Positions 20,207-33,700 of a DNA stretch of 64,000 bases are shown here, in pieces. Within the stretch, counting starts at the first letter, position 1. Each line of letters begins with the position of its first letter. Source of the DNA: Owenia fusiformis. Taxonomy: Eukaryota; Annelida; Polychaeta; Sabellida; Oweniidae. Where the stretch lies: contig CAIIXF020000007.1 of NCBI GenBank assembly GCA_903813345.2, positions 16,224,714 through 16,288,713 on the forward strand. The letters are read 5' to 3'. The notes beneath the pieces are model-generated. The model saw only the letters and a list, made by a program, of their open reading frames with translations, had not been told where the DNA came from and searched no databases. Position numbers and translations under genes: made by a program.

Positions 20207-20406
20207 CCCGTAGCCAGGGGGGTTCGGGGGGTTCGGACGAACCCCCCCCCCTGGCCAAAATTTCTTTCAAAATCATGCAGTTTTTCACCATTCTGACTAT
20301 TTTTTGAGTGATTTTTGGCCAAATTTGTCAAAGTGACCCCCCCCTAGAATTTTTTGGAAAAGTGAACCCCCCCCCCCCCCTTGGAAAATTCTGGCTACGG
20401 GCCTGC
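20207..20406. mobile_element. MITE with CAGGCCCGTAGCCAG ends and a C-run core, copy 1
   Basis: The start CAGGCCCGTAGCCAG and the end TGGCTACGGGCCTG are inverted repeats, enclosing C/G homopolymers and the block GCAGTTTTTCACCATTCTGA. The same block occurs at about 40300 and, reversed, at about 48980. Confidence 0.85.
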
Positions 20407-21696
20407 ATCTAAGCTAGTATTCGCGAATGCAACTAACGCCTGCTGCCGTACCGAATTAACCTATAATTTTATGCCTATTTAATTACAGGTAACTATGCCT
20501 ATAGTAACCTAGCTGTAACTAAATAGGTGTGTGTATTAATCACGCCCGGTGTTCGTACAAAAATTATGGAGGGGGATTAGGCGATTTCTGCAAGAAAACT
20601 CAACAAATTTGGAAGATTTATTTTTTCAAGAGAAAATTTACAACTGAATTGCCAAATGAATAGGCGCAGTGTATGGCAAAATATGTTAGGTCATCTAGTA
20701 TTTTTTTGAACTGATACCCGTCTAAGATATGAGATCTATTAAAAAAGGCGCATCATCACCAACGTGGAAAAGTCAATGTTTTTGCTATAAATCGGGCAAC
20801 AATGGTCTACACGACCTGTAATAAATAGGTATAAGGGACGTTATTATCACAATACTTATGACATTGCTCACTTTTTAAAGGCAGAATCAGATCTATAGGG
20901 GGTGACAAAATTACAAGCAACTTGTATAATTGACCTACCAATCTATTCTTTACAATATCAAATACAATATCTCCCAAAAGATTCACAATATGTTATAAAT
21001 TGGTGAAGTTATTAATGATTCAAAGTGCAAAAATGGGTGAAAAATGTTTAAATTTTCCCAAATAATAAGAATGGTAACCATTCTTATAGAAAAATAATAC
21101 ATTATTGTAATTTTTTTAGTTTTTCTTGAATAAAGTATGCACTTGTGATTTTTAGAAAATAGACATGACAAGGAGTGACACGAGCCAAAAAATTCTAAAA
21201 TTGAAACAATTTGTTGTTGAGCCTGCTTGCTTTATAATCTGATTCTCTCTTTAAAGTTAGTTTCCATGCGTTATACAAAAAATTATCGAAATAAATTAAT
21301 TTGGGATGGAGGGGGATCGGATGGAGGGGGGGGATTTATTTTTCAACTCGGTAGCCTAAAACATGCTGGCAGTCGCCACCAGTGTATTTTATCCGTTCAA
21401 TTTTTTAATGAGTTGAAACCAAACCATGGATCTATTTTTAAATGTTAAGGTTTTAAATAATATATCTATTCAAATTCTATCACTGTTAAATTAGATATCT
21501 GCTTTAAATGGGCTTATAAGTCTTTTGAAGATTATTGACAAGTATATAGACAGTGCTATTTCTCGAGAAATCAGGAAAAACAAAACATCTTACTGAACTT
21601 TCCAACCGGAGCCGCAGCCATCTTGTTACGGAAACGGTAATGACGTACTTAAGTGCAGTACCAGAAAAAGAGCCTTCTTAACTCGATCAGATAAAT
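20407..21696. other. Intergenic DNA upstream of the Rdx-family gene, nothing specific
   Basis: No exon or clear repeat. The last 110 bp (AGCCTTCTTAACTCGATCAGATAAAT before the ATG, quoted in parts) resemble the flank before the second copy's ATG at 53286 and are the likely core promoter/5' UTR. No TATA box. Confidence 0.4.
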
Positions 21697-21728
21697 ATGG
21701 CGGCGGTGAAAGTCGAAATTGTTTACTG
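21697..21728 (+). CDS. Rdx-family copy 1, exon 1
   Basis: Ten codons MAAVKVEIVY plus TG, donor GTAAGATT. Same length, phase and donor as the exon at 53286-53317. The ATG follows ATAAAT. Confidence 0.9.
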
Positions 21729-24700
21729 GTAAGATTATAAAATGTTTATATATTATATCTAATTATAAGTTTTATTGACACATAGTATGATCATAAACAT
21801 GATTAAATCAGCCACAACTAAGGTGAACTGTATTATACAGTCTGTATATCTAACTACAAACACTAACTTAAAAAACTAAAATATTACATGACATTTATAT
21901 ATATAGACATACTTATCATAGCATGATTACATTAGTCAGAACAATAAACTACAAAACACTGAAATATTATGTATATATTTTCAATATTATCATTTATTTA
22001 TTTAGATACCATCTCCCTTCTATTTGGGATTTGGTATTAGGATGGCATTCTGTGACCTTCGAAAAATAAAAAAGTCAGGTCAGGTCAGCTTAAAATCAGA
22101 AAGACCTGAGGTCTGAAAATGTAAAGTTTTCAAGAGGTATTCAACCATTAAGATTTAAAAATATATGTTGCTTTGTTCCATCCAAAATCATGGGCAAAGA
22201 CGATACCATTAATCAAAATGAAACAACGGGTTAGATAATAAACCGAGTCGAGCATTGATGGTTTGATTTTTGTGGAAATTTGTATGAGACGCATGCATTT
22301 TGCACTTAATTACTGACCAGTATATCTATGAAAAATTAGTTGCAAGTGATGGTGGTTGGAAATGATGAAAACCCCGATGTAGTACCATCATAATATCCGT
22401 GAACTACTTAGTATTAAGAATACACTTTTCGTATATGATATCTCGAACAAGGCACTCATACAGCTAGAGCGTATTTCATATGAAAAATTCATTATAGATA
22501 TAGTATACAATGCAATTTCCATGGAGTTGGAATAATACTCCGAAATTATGCACTTTCAAAATGTTTGCTTTAACCCGAAATTGTAAAAACTTTGAACGTG
22601 CAGTTAATCGTTTTCAAACTACACCCTCATTAACTTTTTGACATGGAAGAAAAAATGAAAACATGGATTTTTCAATTTTTCTTAAAAAGCAAACCTTGAA
22701 AAAATGCGTTTGAAATGAGGGTACAAATAGACACGCTTGTGTTCACTCGATATTTAAGAAAAAGAATGTGGTTACTCGATATTTAAGAAAAAGAATGTGT
22801 TTACTCGATATTTAAGAAAAAGAATGCAGTATCATCTGTCAATTGTTCAAAATAATACTCTGCATGTAAACACGAAAAAACTTTTACGGTTAGTTTATGG
22901 CATGAAAACCAGGTTGAATATAGAACATTGATCAAATTAACTGTCTATTTATCATGGGATAACTAAGAAAAATATTATTAATGACGTTAACAGTTATGTT
23001 GTAAATAACGCCGTTTACAAAATTATTGAAAACATGCAGAGATATTTACTCATGTAACATTCGTTGGCATGTATCAGTAAATAAGAAAATGTGCCTTTAA
23101 TTCTATATCATGTTCCCAAAGGAATTTGTTAGGAGTGTTATAATTATATCTTAACGTACTTTATCACCGTGATACATGGAACTTATACACCCCTCGGGGT
23201 GTCTTTTCATGTCAATGTAAAACACTATTTGAAACATTTGAAATAAAGTGAATTGAATTGAAAAAAAAATTGAATAAAAACTATCATATAAAAACTATAA
23301 ACTATAAACATTACTATAAAAACTATCGGGGTCCGAACTCAACTTATTTATTAAACGCTTTGTTGAGAATGGAATCGAGGTGTCCTCAAAAAACAGGACA
23401 ACCATTTAAGGATGGCAGAGTTCCGAGTGTGCGACATCTGCATAATTGAACTCGGGAGCAACAGAATGTTAAAATGAATATATATGCGTAGCCTGGATTG
23501 AGCTCTACAGTTTTAAGTAATCAATATTTACTATATCAAAACATTTGTCCATGTTTTGCTAAACATGGTAAGTATATATGCATGGTTATAGCTATCAATC
23601 ATATGAGGAAAGAGGTGGTCTTGTTAGGAATATCCCTTTAATTTATGAAAAATGCTTCATTTTTGAAAACGGGTCGTTTCAGAAAATCCCTTCAGTTTTA
23701 AAAATACGTCTTCATTTGTAAGATGTGTGTCCAAAATTTGAAAACAGGAGCCAACATTTTGACGCCATTATTTTTCCCAGTAAAAATAGTTTTGGGCGCT
23801 CATCCCTTGATAAAAAGTGAACTCGGAATACTTGGGTTAGTTAGAATAATAGTTTGACAAGACTCCAAACTCTAGAGTACGAAGAGGACAGTTGGGCTTC
23901 CACAAATGCCCAAAATTAAAATCGATGAAAGAATTTGTGAGGTCTGTAATTAATGGATAACGAAAAATATATAATACTTTCACCCTGACAACGATATAAA
24001 GTCAGATACTGTTGTCACAAATGGCGGACGTAAGATTCATCGCTAGAACTCCTTAATGACTTGGTTCTCCTCCCATGGGACCTTATCGTCGCTATTTCTG
24101 TACATGTTTTAAGCTCTTGTGATGAAGTATTAAATAAAATCCCAATTTCGATCAAGTTTGGTCATGTAGCACCACAGATACGATGAGTAGAAAGACTTTA
24201 ATTGATTGTGCTACATTAAACATACGTATAATGAAATTTGAATTGAATACGAACATACGAACCAGTGACCGCCATTTTTGAAAACGGTACCTGACTTCAC
24301 CGTCAGGGTGTTCCGGTCTGACTTTCATGTGAAAAGTATACTGGTAGTTTATATGGAATGTAAATACTCTATAAATTTGAACCACACTGTAAATCAATGA
24401 GAAATATTTTCAACTTACATTTGCACATAATTAGGCCTATACATTCTGATACTCATAGCATCTCTCTGTTTCACCTGAAACAGAGCTGAGAAGAAACGAG
24501 ATGTCATGGTTTATCATGATGAGGCCTATGATTAAGGATGACTGCATAAGATGGACGAACATGGACACACCATTGGGCCGAATCCTACATAAATTGTCCG
24601 AATCCCGATTGTTTGAATCACAATCATCCAAATCCCATTGGTTCGCATCCGCCAATTGTCCGAATCATAATCGAGGACCAATGGAATTTGGACAATTGGG

Positions 24701-27700
24701 ATGCAGATGAATTTATTCTAGATTAGAACATGGCATGTAAAAATTTTGGTGAGGCATGGCATCTTGATTTAGCTTGTGTACCATGTACCTAAAGGCAAGT
24801 ACTGCAATGTTCGCATGTTGGATGTGTATGTTGATTTATACATGTTGCATGCAGGTATGGGCGTCCGGGATGGGCGTACTTGCCATCTTATATCTGCATG
24901 TTTGGCAAGTACCTTGATGAACGCCAAATTCACATCTTGCCAAGTACAACATGTCATCATGAGGCTATTGGCTATGGTATGTTGGATGTGTATGTAATAA
25001 TGTCCATCATACAGTGCTCTGGTTCTACTTGCAATTGCCATTTTGCAAGCATCTGTACAAGAAATGTTAGTGGTGCCACGGTTTATGTTGACCTGGCAGT
25101 GGATCAACTAAAGCTGCAGAAATAGATAGGCAGTAACAGTAGTGTGCTCTGGATTCACAGATAGCTGGATAGTCTCCCTCCGGGCAACAGGGCTCAACTT
25201 CAAAGTAGGTGGATGTACCTGCTGCTCCCTAGTACACCCCCAAAATGCAATCTGATTTTCGACGCCGTTTCGGTGCCAAATTTCGGTGCCGTTTCGGCAC
25301 CAAATGGACTGACTAGTCCGGTAGCAAATTTAAGTGTCACAAGGATTCGGTGCCGGAACGGTGTCGAAACGGTGCCTGAACAGCGCCGAATTTTTTCGAT
25401 GCCGAAACGGCGCTGAATTATATTGGCTGTGTAAGTCTACTCTCCCTGTCCATTTCGATATTTCTTTCAATTTCATCAGTGTATCTCTTGTTTGACCTTC
25501 GCTTAGAAGTCGAGAAGCGGGAGGAAACACCTGAGGACACCAACCTTGCCAATGTATCATTGATCTGTTCCATCCCCTCCTTCATCTCATGTTGATTTTG
25601 TTGCAACTCTTATTTGAACTCATTCTGGCTCTGCTTCAATGTGAGCTTCATCTCATCTCTCATCTCATCCTGGTGTTGAAACTGTTGTCTCATCTCATAA
25701 CTCTGGTAAGTAAATCCATCCTTTATCACCTGCACATCATTTGGGTTTCTTAGGCAAGCTGAGATCACTTTTGATCCCAGTTGAAGTAGCTGGATACTCT
25801 TGGTCTTGTCTTCCTCGTAGTCCTGGAGTTTGAAATCGGGAGGGAGCAAACTCACTCTCTGCCTATGACATAGTCCAATACCCTGTACTGTCTCTGGCCT
25901 CACCCCTCACAGGTATCTGTGCAGGCACATGGGAAGCTGCTTCTGTTCCACTTATAGCTCCATGCTTCTCTTGATCGGGAAAGGAATCCCTGGGCTCCAA
26001 AGGCATAGTATCCTGGGCCTCCAACTGCAGGTCCCTTGGACCACCCCTAAATACTACTGTATCATCTGGCTCCGATGTCCTCCTGATTGTCCCCTTTGGG
26101 ACAACTGCAGAATCCTCGATCAAGTTACCATGCTCCAAAGTTCGAGGACTCCCTTTGGAACCTCTCAGCTCTATCTTCTGCTCCATCTTCAAATCTCAGT
26201 GAAGATCCCACTTCTTACACCAATGTCGCGCGCCAGATCGCCGCCGAGGACCCGTATACTCCCTCGGAGAAGACCTGGTTGAAATTGAGGGGATGCGGAG
26301 ATGTTATTCTCGGGCGCCGAGCTAATTTGGTGCTTCGGCTACACTGAGGCTAAGAAGATGGCTTTTACATATACAAAACAATGTTATACGGGATTTTGAT
26401 ACTCTTCTAACATAAGTGTGTACAATAAATAACACAATGTCCATGTGATACTATGTCTATATTCAAGAGTTGTCTCGTCTCTGTAGGTGGATCTGCTCAG
26501 CTCTGGAGCTTGTCTAGCTGTTGGAATTACTTCTGGTAAAAGGGCCTCTCCAAGTAGTTTCCACTATACTTCCTCTCGGAGTGTTGTTGTTCCGGTAAAG
26601 TACCCAAAGCTCCGGGAGTCTCTTCCTCTTACAAATAATTACTGCTTTTAAACGGGGTCCCAGCTCTTGGAGTAATACTGCTCAGGGAGTCACAAAACAA
26701 AACACGCCTTCTGGAGTATCTCTGCTCAGTGAGATATAAACCACGTCTTCTGGAGTACCTTTGCTCGGACAGATATGAAACACGCCTTCTGGAGTATCTC
26801 TGCTCGGAGAGATGTAAAACAAGCCTTCTGGAGTATCTCTGCTCAGGGAGATATAAACCACGCCTTCTGGAGTATCTCTGCTCGGAGGGATGTAAAACAA
26901 GCCTTCTGGAGTATCTCTGCTCGGAGAGATGTAAAACTCAAGAATGTCAATCCCTGGGGAGATTAGACCAGAGTTAGTTATCTCCCGGAAGTAATCCAAG
27001 ATGGCGGATCAGGGGGAATGCTGGGTATAAGAAGGGTGACGTCACAAGATGGCGGTTCAACACTTTGGAGTATCCCTGCTCGAAGAGATGTAAAACAAGC
27101 TTTCTGGAGTATCTCTGCTCAGAGATATAAAACTCAGGAATGTCAATCCCTGGGGAGATTAGACCAGAGTTAGTTATCTGCCGGAAGTAATCCAAGATGG
27201 CGGATCAGGGGGAATGCTGGGTAGAAGAAGGGTGACGTCACAAGATGGCGGTTCAACACTTTGGAGATCCAATATGGCGATCACACTGACAATAACTTGG
27301 ACATGGAATATCGGATATGAAGGACTTCTGGACTACAGAAAATGTCTTAAACAATTGGAAATGTCGATCACAACTGAGATTAGATCCAACGTAAAAGACA
27401 ATAAAAAATCTCTAGGGACATCAAAGTCAATGTAGTAAATTACTACTCACCAACACTTCTCGGCAGACAATCAGCCACAAATATAATCCAAAAACGCTTT
27501 ATACTATACGCAAATCCTATTGCTACACGATCATGAACTGCTCCCTGTATTCTATTCAATACACAACAACAAAATAATCCAGTAAAATCCTTTCCAAATG
27601 TGTCTGCTAAGTTCCAATATCCACCCAGCACGAGGTCTTGTCCATTTAACTTCCCAAGATCAACTGCGCACATGGGCCAGATTCTATGCTATCTCTCCTG

Positions 27701-30700
27701 TCTGATGATATGCAGCGGGAAACCCTCTGATTGGCTGAACTAGGTTTATTACCCCATTTGGTGATGCATTCTGGGTAACTTGCCTCTCAATGTCTGGCAA
27801 ATATGCAAATTCTAATCTTTACATCATGCTCATATGAGCAATTTAACTCCACAAATGAGTCAATTGACTCTACATATAAAAAATGGCAAAATTAACAAAC
27901 GAAATGATACAACATCTTAAGAATGACAAAGTCCATGTAAAATAAAATCACTAGCGAAACAAATTTCGCCACAATATATTATTTTCCGTTCACAAACTGA
28001 TTCACAATATGTTTTATTTGATATAGTACAATGGGTCAATACAACCCAGGCAGGAAAAGTAGTACTTAAAACACTAGTTTGCTCCTTTGTAGATGTATGT
28101 CACGTATGATGTAGGCCTATTGACAATTTATGTTTGGTAATAGCTAGTAGGAGTGTCAGGGACCGCTGACAGATTATAGTTTTGAACCAAAAGATTGAAT
28201 TATATTTTTGGCGGTTTCAGTAAATCAATGGGGTAATCAGGTCCTACGTGCTTTTTACAGACCCAGAAATCAATGCTCGCTTATAAATGTAGCAAAATCT
28301 TTTTTCGTTCGTGGGATATTTTTTTCACCATATAACCGAACGGGAAGTTTTTGAATAGGACTACATGATATGAATGGATGCGAGGATTCGATGGGCTGGG
28401 ATTTGAGAAATTATGATTTTAACTTTGTCAATTTTACATGTATTCCAATGGGTGAAAAATAATTGCTTTCTACCAATGTTCAATATGCTGCCGACTTAGT
28501 CATTTATAAATCTTAATACTTTTTAAATTGCATGAAGGAGCTTGAAGCCATTCAGCTAGGAACTTAGCTTGAGCAATAGCCAAAACCAGTACACTATGTG
28601 GTCACATCGTTGGTTCCCACGCTCAATCACTACGTTGTATGGGGGACAGGTCCGAAGCTTGATGAAGCAATTGCAAGATGACAGGATCAATGCATTTTGC
28701 CAAGTTTCAACTGAACATCTCGCATATGCAGAGTCTATCCCACTGTTATATCCGTGAATGACCTCATCGGATGCAATATAGCTGTAGTGAATTTACAAAT
28801 TACACCCTTGGTATACGCAGCTAACGAAAATTGACCGGTACTGTTCAAAAGCTGGACCGGTACGGGTTAACGGTTTTATTTGAATTTAAAACAGCCATAA
28901 CTTGCTCAATATTGACTTCCTCGTGTCTAATTTGAAATATATGATGCCTCCCGATGCTTTTAAGTACCCCAATTTTTTACAGATTTTTAAACGGACCAAA
29001 ACTCTCTAAATGCGCATTTATGCTCTTTTCTCTCGAGAACGACTGTCTCATTTTCACGATAACTTTTATCTAGTACTTCTAACATATAAGATCTATTTTT
29101 CCCCATCAAGGTATGATGTAAATGACATGCTATTGACATCTTGTGAGTTTCAATGACGCGCGTTTGATTTTATAAAAAATGCCAAACTTTGTGACAAAGA
29201 ATTTCATCCTGCTTGCAGCGAGAAGACGGACCGGTTTGGGGCAATAGCATGAACATAATTTAGGAATCTTTATACATGTGTATATTTGGATTTAGGGGCC
29301 CAATTTTTTCCCAGAAATTGTTTTCTGATTTGAAATCCCCCCCCCCCCTCTTGTTAATCTCTGGATCCGTCAGTGAGCCCGATTGATATCTCCTAAAAAT
29401 ATATAAGTGGACAAACATGTACTACATTTCAGTTGGCCTATTGAAGGAAACCCTGTTCTTCCCAACATAAACTGGGCAATCCAGATAACAAACTTGCACA
29501 ACCGGGCATTGGTTCAAATCTTAGATACTGATGCTCAGAGATAAATGAGGTCTGCCAAAGAAGATATTTTCAATATTGTCGCTATTTATCAAAATATAGC
29601 AGGCTGGCATTTGTCTTTTAATATAATCTTGGATAAATTAGATGTGCATACCAGTTGACAGATTTAGTTCAAATTATATATGCTGGTAAATAGGGACAAA
29701 GTAGCTCTACTCAAGAAGAAATTTTCGAGATGGCGGATGAATTTCAAAATGCCGCCATATTTAAAAAAACATTTGATGATGCCTACTTGAGTAGAACATA
29801 TTGGGTGGTTTCCAATGCTCAATTGACTTTGTATGATCGTATGTAGGTTACATCTATATACCCCAAGGTTGTTAGGCAATGTAGACCATGCCCTAAAGAT
29901 AAAAATAAACTAATTACCAAATTTTGTGTAGTTTTGAATTTCAAACTCGACAGTTTTTTCTTATTTCATGTTATTCCCGGGCATCAATTTGACTATGTTC
30001 AAAATATACATTACTGCATGAATCACCGAATGCGACGCTTACATAAGTCGTTCATCCTTTCATTGATTCACAGTATTAGAAAATAATGCACCAACCTTAG
30101 TTTTCTGTTCAATCGCGGCCATTTTATTGGATAAATCAGTGAACGTAGCCGTCCAACCTCGTTTTCAAAGGTGGCGTAACCGTCATGCTATAACAGGGTG
30201 ATATCATCATTAGGAAGTCTAATCTCTTAGTATATGTAGTTTTATTGCATAGAGTTTTTGCCTATTTCGAAGATTTTTTTTGTAACACATGATACTTCTT
30301 TTATATGCCATCATGGTGTCTTAGATTGTGACATGTTGCATGTCTTGTTTAAAGTATGCACGCTTTTTAGAATAAATAAATAAATGTTTTGTTATTTTAA
30401 GAACTTGTTTATTTGACTTCCTAATGTTCAAGTCTACAATAGTCATGGGCGAACTACTGTAGTGCTGTAAAACTGTAAAATATGTATCAATTCCAGTGGC
30501 GGTAGTGGTTACGGCTCTTATTTCCAAAAAACAAAGGCTGCTATCAAAGAATCCATTCCAGGAGTTGAGATCGAAGGAGTCAGGGCCCCAAATGTAACAG
30601 GTTTGAAACCATTCCTCCCTTCTTTATCTTGTCTTTGTACAGGGTGAGCCAAAAAGGCAACCCAAACAAATGTTAATAACTTCGTCTTCCAACATGGATT

Positions 30701-33700
30701 TGAACTTATATAATATTTTGCACAATTAAATCATGTTCAATGTCCTTTCATTCTACTAAGTTTCATTGGTCTACTTTTTGTGGTCATGATTTCATGGTCA
30801 TTTAAGAAAACATGCTCCAAATGCGGAAAAATTACCCGATATGAATCCCCAAACTTTTACCTTTGAATCCATTTCAAAGAAATTGTCCACATTTACAACT
30901 CTAGATGCATGGGCATAGTGAGAGGGTTTTTGGGCCTCATGGGAACTCCTATTCAATTTGACCTCCCCCTCCTTTTTTTTATAAAACAATCACCTGGTCG
31001 GTAACAACATCTTTTCTGAAAGATCAACAAACTAAAGGCTGTGAACGAACCCCACTCAGATGGCAATTTTTGATTTTTCAATATACAAGAGATAAGAAGG
31101 AATAGTAGAGCTATTACACATGATATCTAAGGGCATCTAGTCACCTTGTGTTTTCAAATTAGCCTCCAAAAATGAGACTTGCATTTTGAGGATGTTTTGT
31201 AAACACCCTATGCAGACAGAGCCTGTGGGAAATATTGGGTGCGGAGCAAATGAGCGGAGGGTGCGGATCTAACGGTCATTTTTGAATTTAAATTTGGGAT
31301 ATTTCTGAAACTAAGCCGTTTTGGGACTTCAAATATACCAAGATATGTGTATTTGACACCAAATATCAATACAATTGTGAAAGTAGTAGCGCAATTCATT
31401 CTATAGCGACGCAGTGTGTCTTAAACCTTTCCCAGACCTATATATTTTGAAATTATCCTTTTAATACTGAGTCCCCAGCATTCATAAAAAATGGTGTTCA
31501 AGGTACACTATCTATACAAATTATTTTTTGCATCTTGGAAGCCAGGCAGTATCTGTGTGATTTTATAAAAATTCGGAAATGTTTTTCAGATATGAGCCCC
31601 CTCTAAATATTGGGTGCGGAGGGCTCCATAAACGTAGCTCCGCACCCAATATTTAGAGGGGGCTCATATCTGAAGAACATTTCCGAATTTTTATTAAATC
31701 ACTGCCTGGCTTCCAAGATGCAAAAATAATTTGCATGGGTAGTGTATCTTGAACACCATTTTTTATGAATGCTGGGGACGCAGTATTAAAAGGATAGTCT
31801 CAAAATATAAAGGTCTGGGAAATGTTTAAGGCATACTGCGTCGCTATAAAATGAATTGCACTACTATTTTCACAATTTTATTGATATTTGGTGTCAAATA
31901 CACATATCTTGGTATATTTGAAGGCCCAAAACGGCTTAGTTTCAGAAATATCCCAATTTTAAATTCAAAAATGACCGTTAGCTCCGCACCCTCCGCTCAT
32001 TTGCGCCGCACCCAATATTTCCCACAGGCTCTGTCTGCATAGGGTGATATCTAGAGTATGATAAAGAAATATGTGAATCAGATCTATTATGGAACAACCA
32101 TGCAAATTATATTTCAGCATGAACTATTGATGTTGCTGATATTCTAGACAAGCCATTGGAGTTCATCCGACAAAACATGTTGCTATTTTCTAAAATATCA
32201 ATAAGTATTGCTAATTTTGATATCTTTTGGTATCTTGCTTTTGTCCTCGTGAAACTTTCACAACATAAGGAACACATATCTGACCTTATTCCATCCAAAT
32301 ATCCAGACAATCAACTTAGTATTGACAAAGTTATGATTACTATGGTAACCATTGTCATGCGTACGCGGGGCAACTTTAAGGGTTTACACGATGAATTATT
32401 GTTACACATTAAATAAACACTTTGATGAATAAAAATTAAAAACTGTTGATATGGTCGAAACTTGATGTTGTCAGTTTGAATTATATGTATTTTTTAACAA
32501 AGGTGACAAGAGATCTGAGAGGAATATTGCACCAGAATAATAACACAATCAAGACCCCTCTGGACTTTTTAGCATATTGAGTTTCACCACATATTCATCC
32601 ATCTACTTACCAAAGAAGAAGTCCCAAATCCCCCTCTTTCAGTGTTAATTTTGCGATTGTGCTGGCCGATCTAATTATTTTCGAAGAAATTAATTCAATC
32701 TGAAGTTTGAATATACCGGGAAAGTCCTCCTGTTATCTGATTGGTCGTTGAATTTGTTCATCATGAACCTGATTTGCTGCCTGGTTCAATGCGCTTGTGT
32801 GACTCAATGGGGATTCCCCTCGCTAGCCGAGGAACAGATTGTGTTTAATCCAGGAGTTTGGTTGTTCTGTTGATTATTTCAATATTTCGGCAATAATATA
32901 CCCAAAGGTTATTCTAAAGATGTATCAATGGTATATATGTGAGATATTATATGATCAATAGCAATAGGACATCATTGATTGTCTGGGGGAGAAACCTATG
33001 GTATAATGCATATTTAACTATTTCACATGAGAGATACTTTGGTTCCTCTCTAAATAGGATAGATGGTGCTGATTTAACCACCAACTGAATTGAGCCCATC
33101 TATTAAACTATTCTGCTTTGCAATGTTACATATCTTGATCTTGGAAACAGGCATTACGCTTAGGCCCATTGGATGGGTTAAAACCCATTAGAAAATACTC
33201 ATAATGGAAGATATGATTGTCTGAAGTAGCACCAATTCCTTTTGTTTTTTTTAGTTTAAATGAATTATATCTTTTTTATTTCAGGTCGGTTTGAGGTTTC
33301 CATCAATGACAAGCTGGTTTTCTCAAAGATAGAGTCTGGCTGCTTCCCTGAAGATGATGCTGTAAGTTTATTTATAAAGGCTAGAGTAAATTTGGAAAAT
33401 AAAAAACAGTAACCCCTCAGAGTATCAAATCCTACTGAACAAAACATATTTTGATAAAAAGTGGTAATCTTGAAAATTTCTCCGTGAACAGAGCTCCTTT
33501 GTTCCTAAGTATCAGCATATAAAATTTGAACCAAATTCATCCACTGGTACTTGAGTTATCAACGATTTCGTTTTTACGAAAAATGATTTTAAAATTCAGC
33601 GGCAATCTCGAAAATGTCTTATTATTAATAGATTTTCTCTCTCTCTCTCTCGTTCTCTGATTTTAATCATGATATAACTTTTGAAATGTGAACTTATTAG

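Larger units (their letters stand above)
26241..27720 (-). repeat. Probable LTR sequence of the broken retrotransposon
   Basis: Lies on the LTR side of the primer-binding-site-like motif. It contains the 39-bp minisatellite and two long direct repeats. I could not find the outer LTR edge or a second LTR, so the extent is a guess. Confidence 0.3.

Noticed and set aside
24011-24030. ATGGCGGAC|GTAAGATT as a third Rdx-family first exon
   Set aside because: The donor resembles those at 21729 and 53318, but the exon would be three codons long and the coding similarity stops after ATGGCGG.
25229-25606. Short plus-strand frames across the GGCGCC repeat
   Set aside because: Shadows of the repeat and of the gag-like frame on the other strand.
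30100-30135. Minus-strand MAAIEQKTK followed by GTTGGT as a first exon
   Set aside because: Short, a weak donor and no partner exon.
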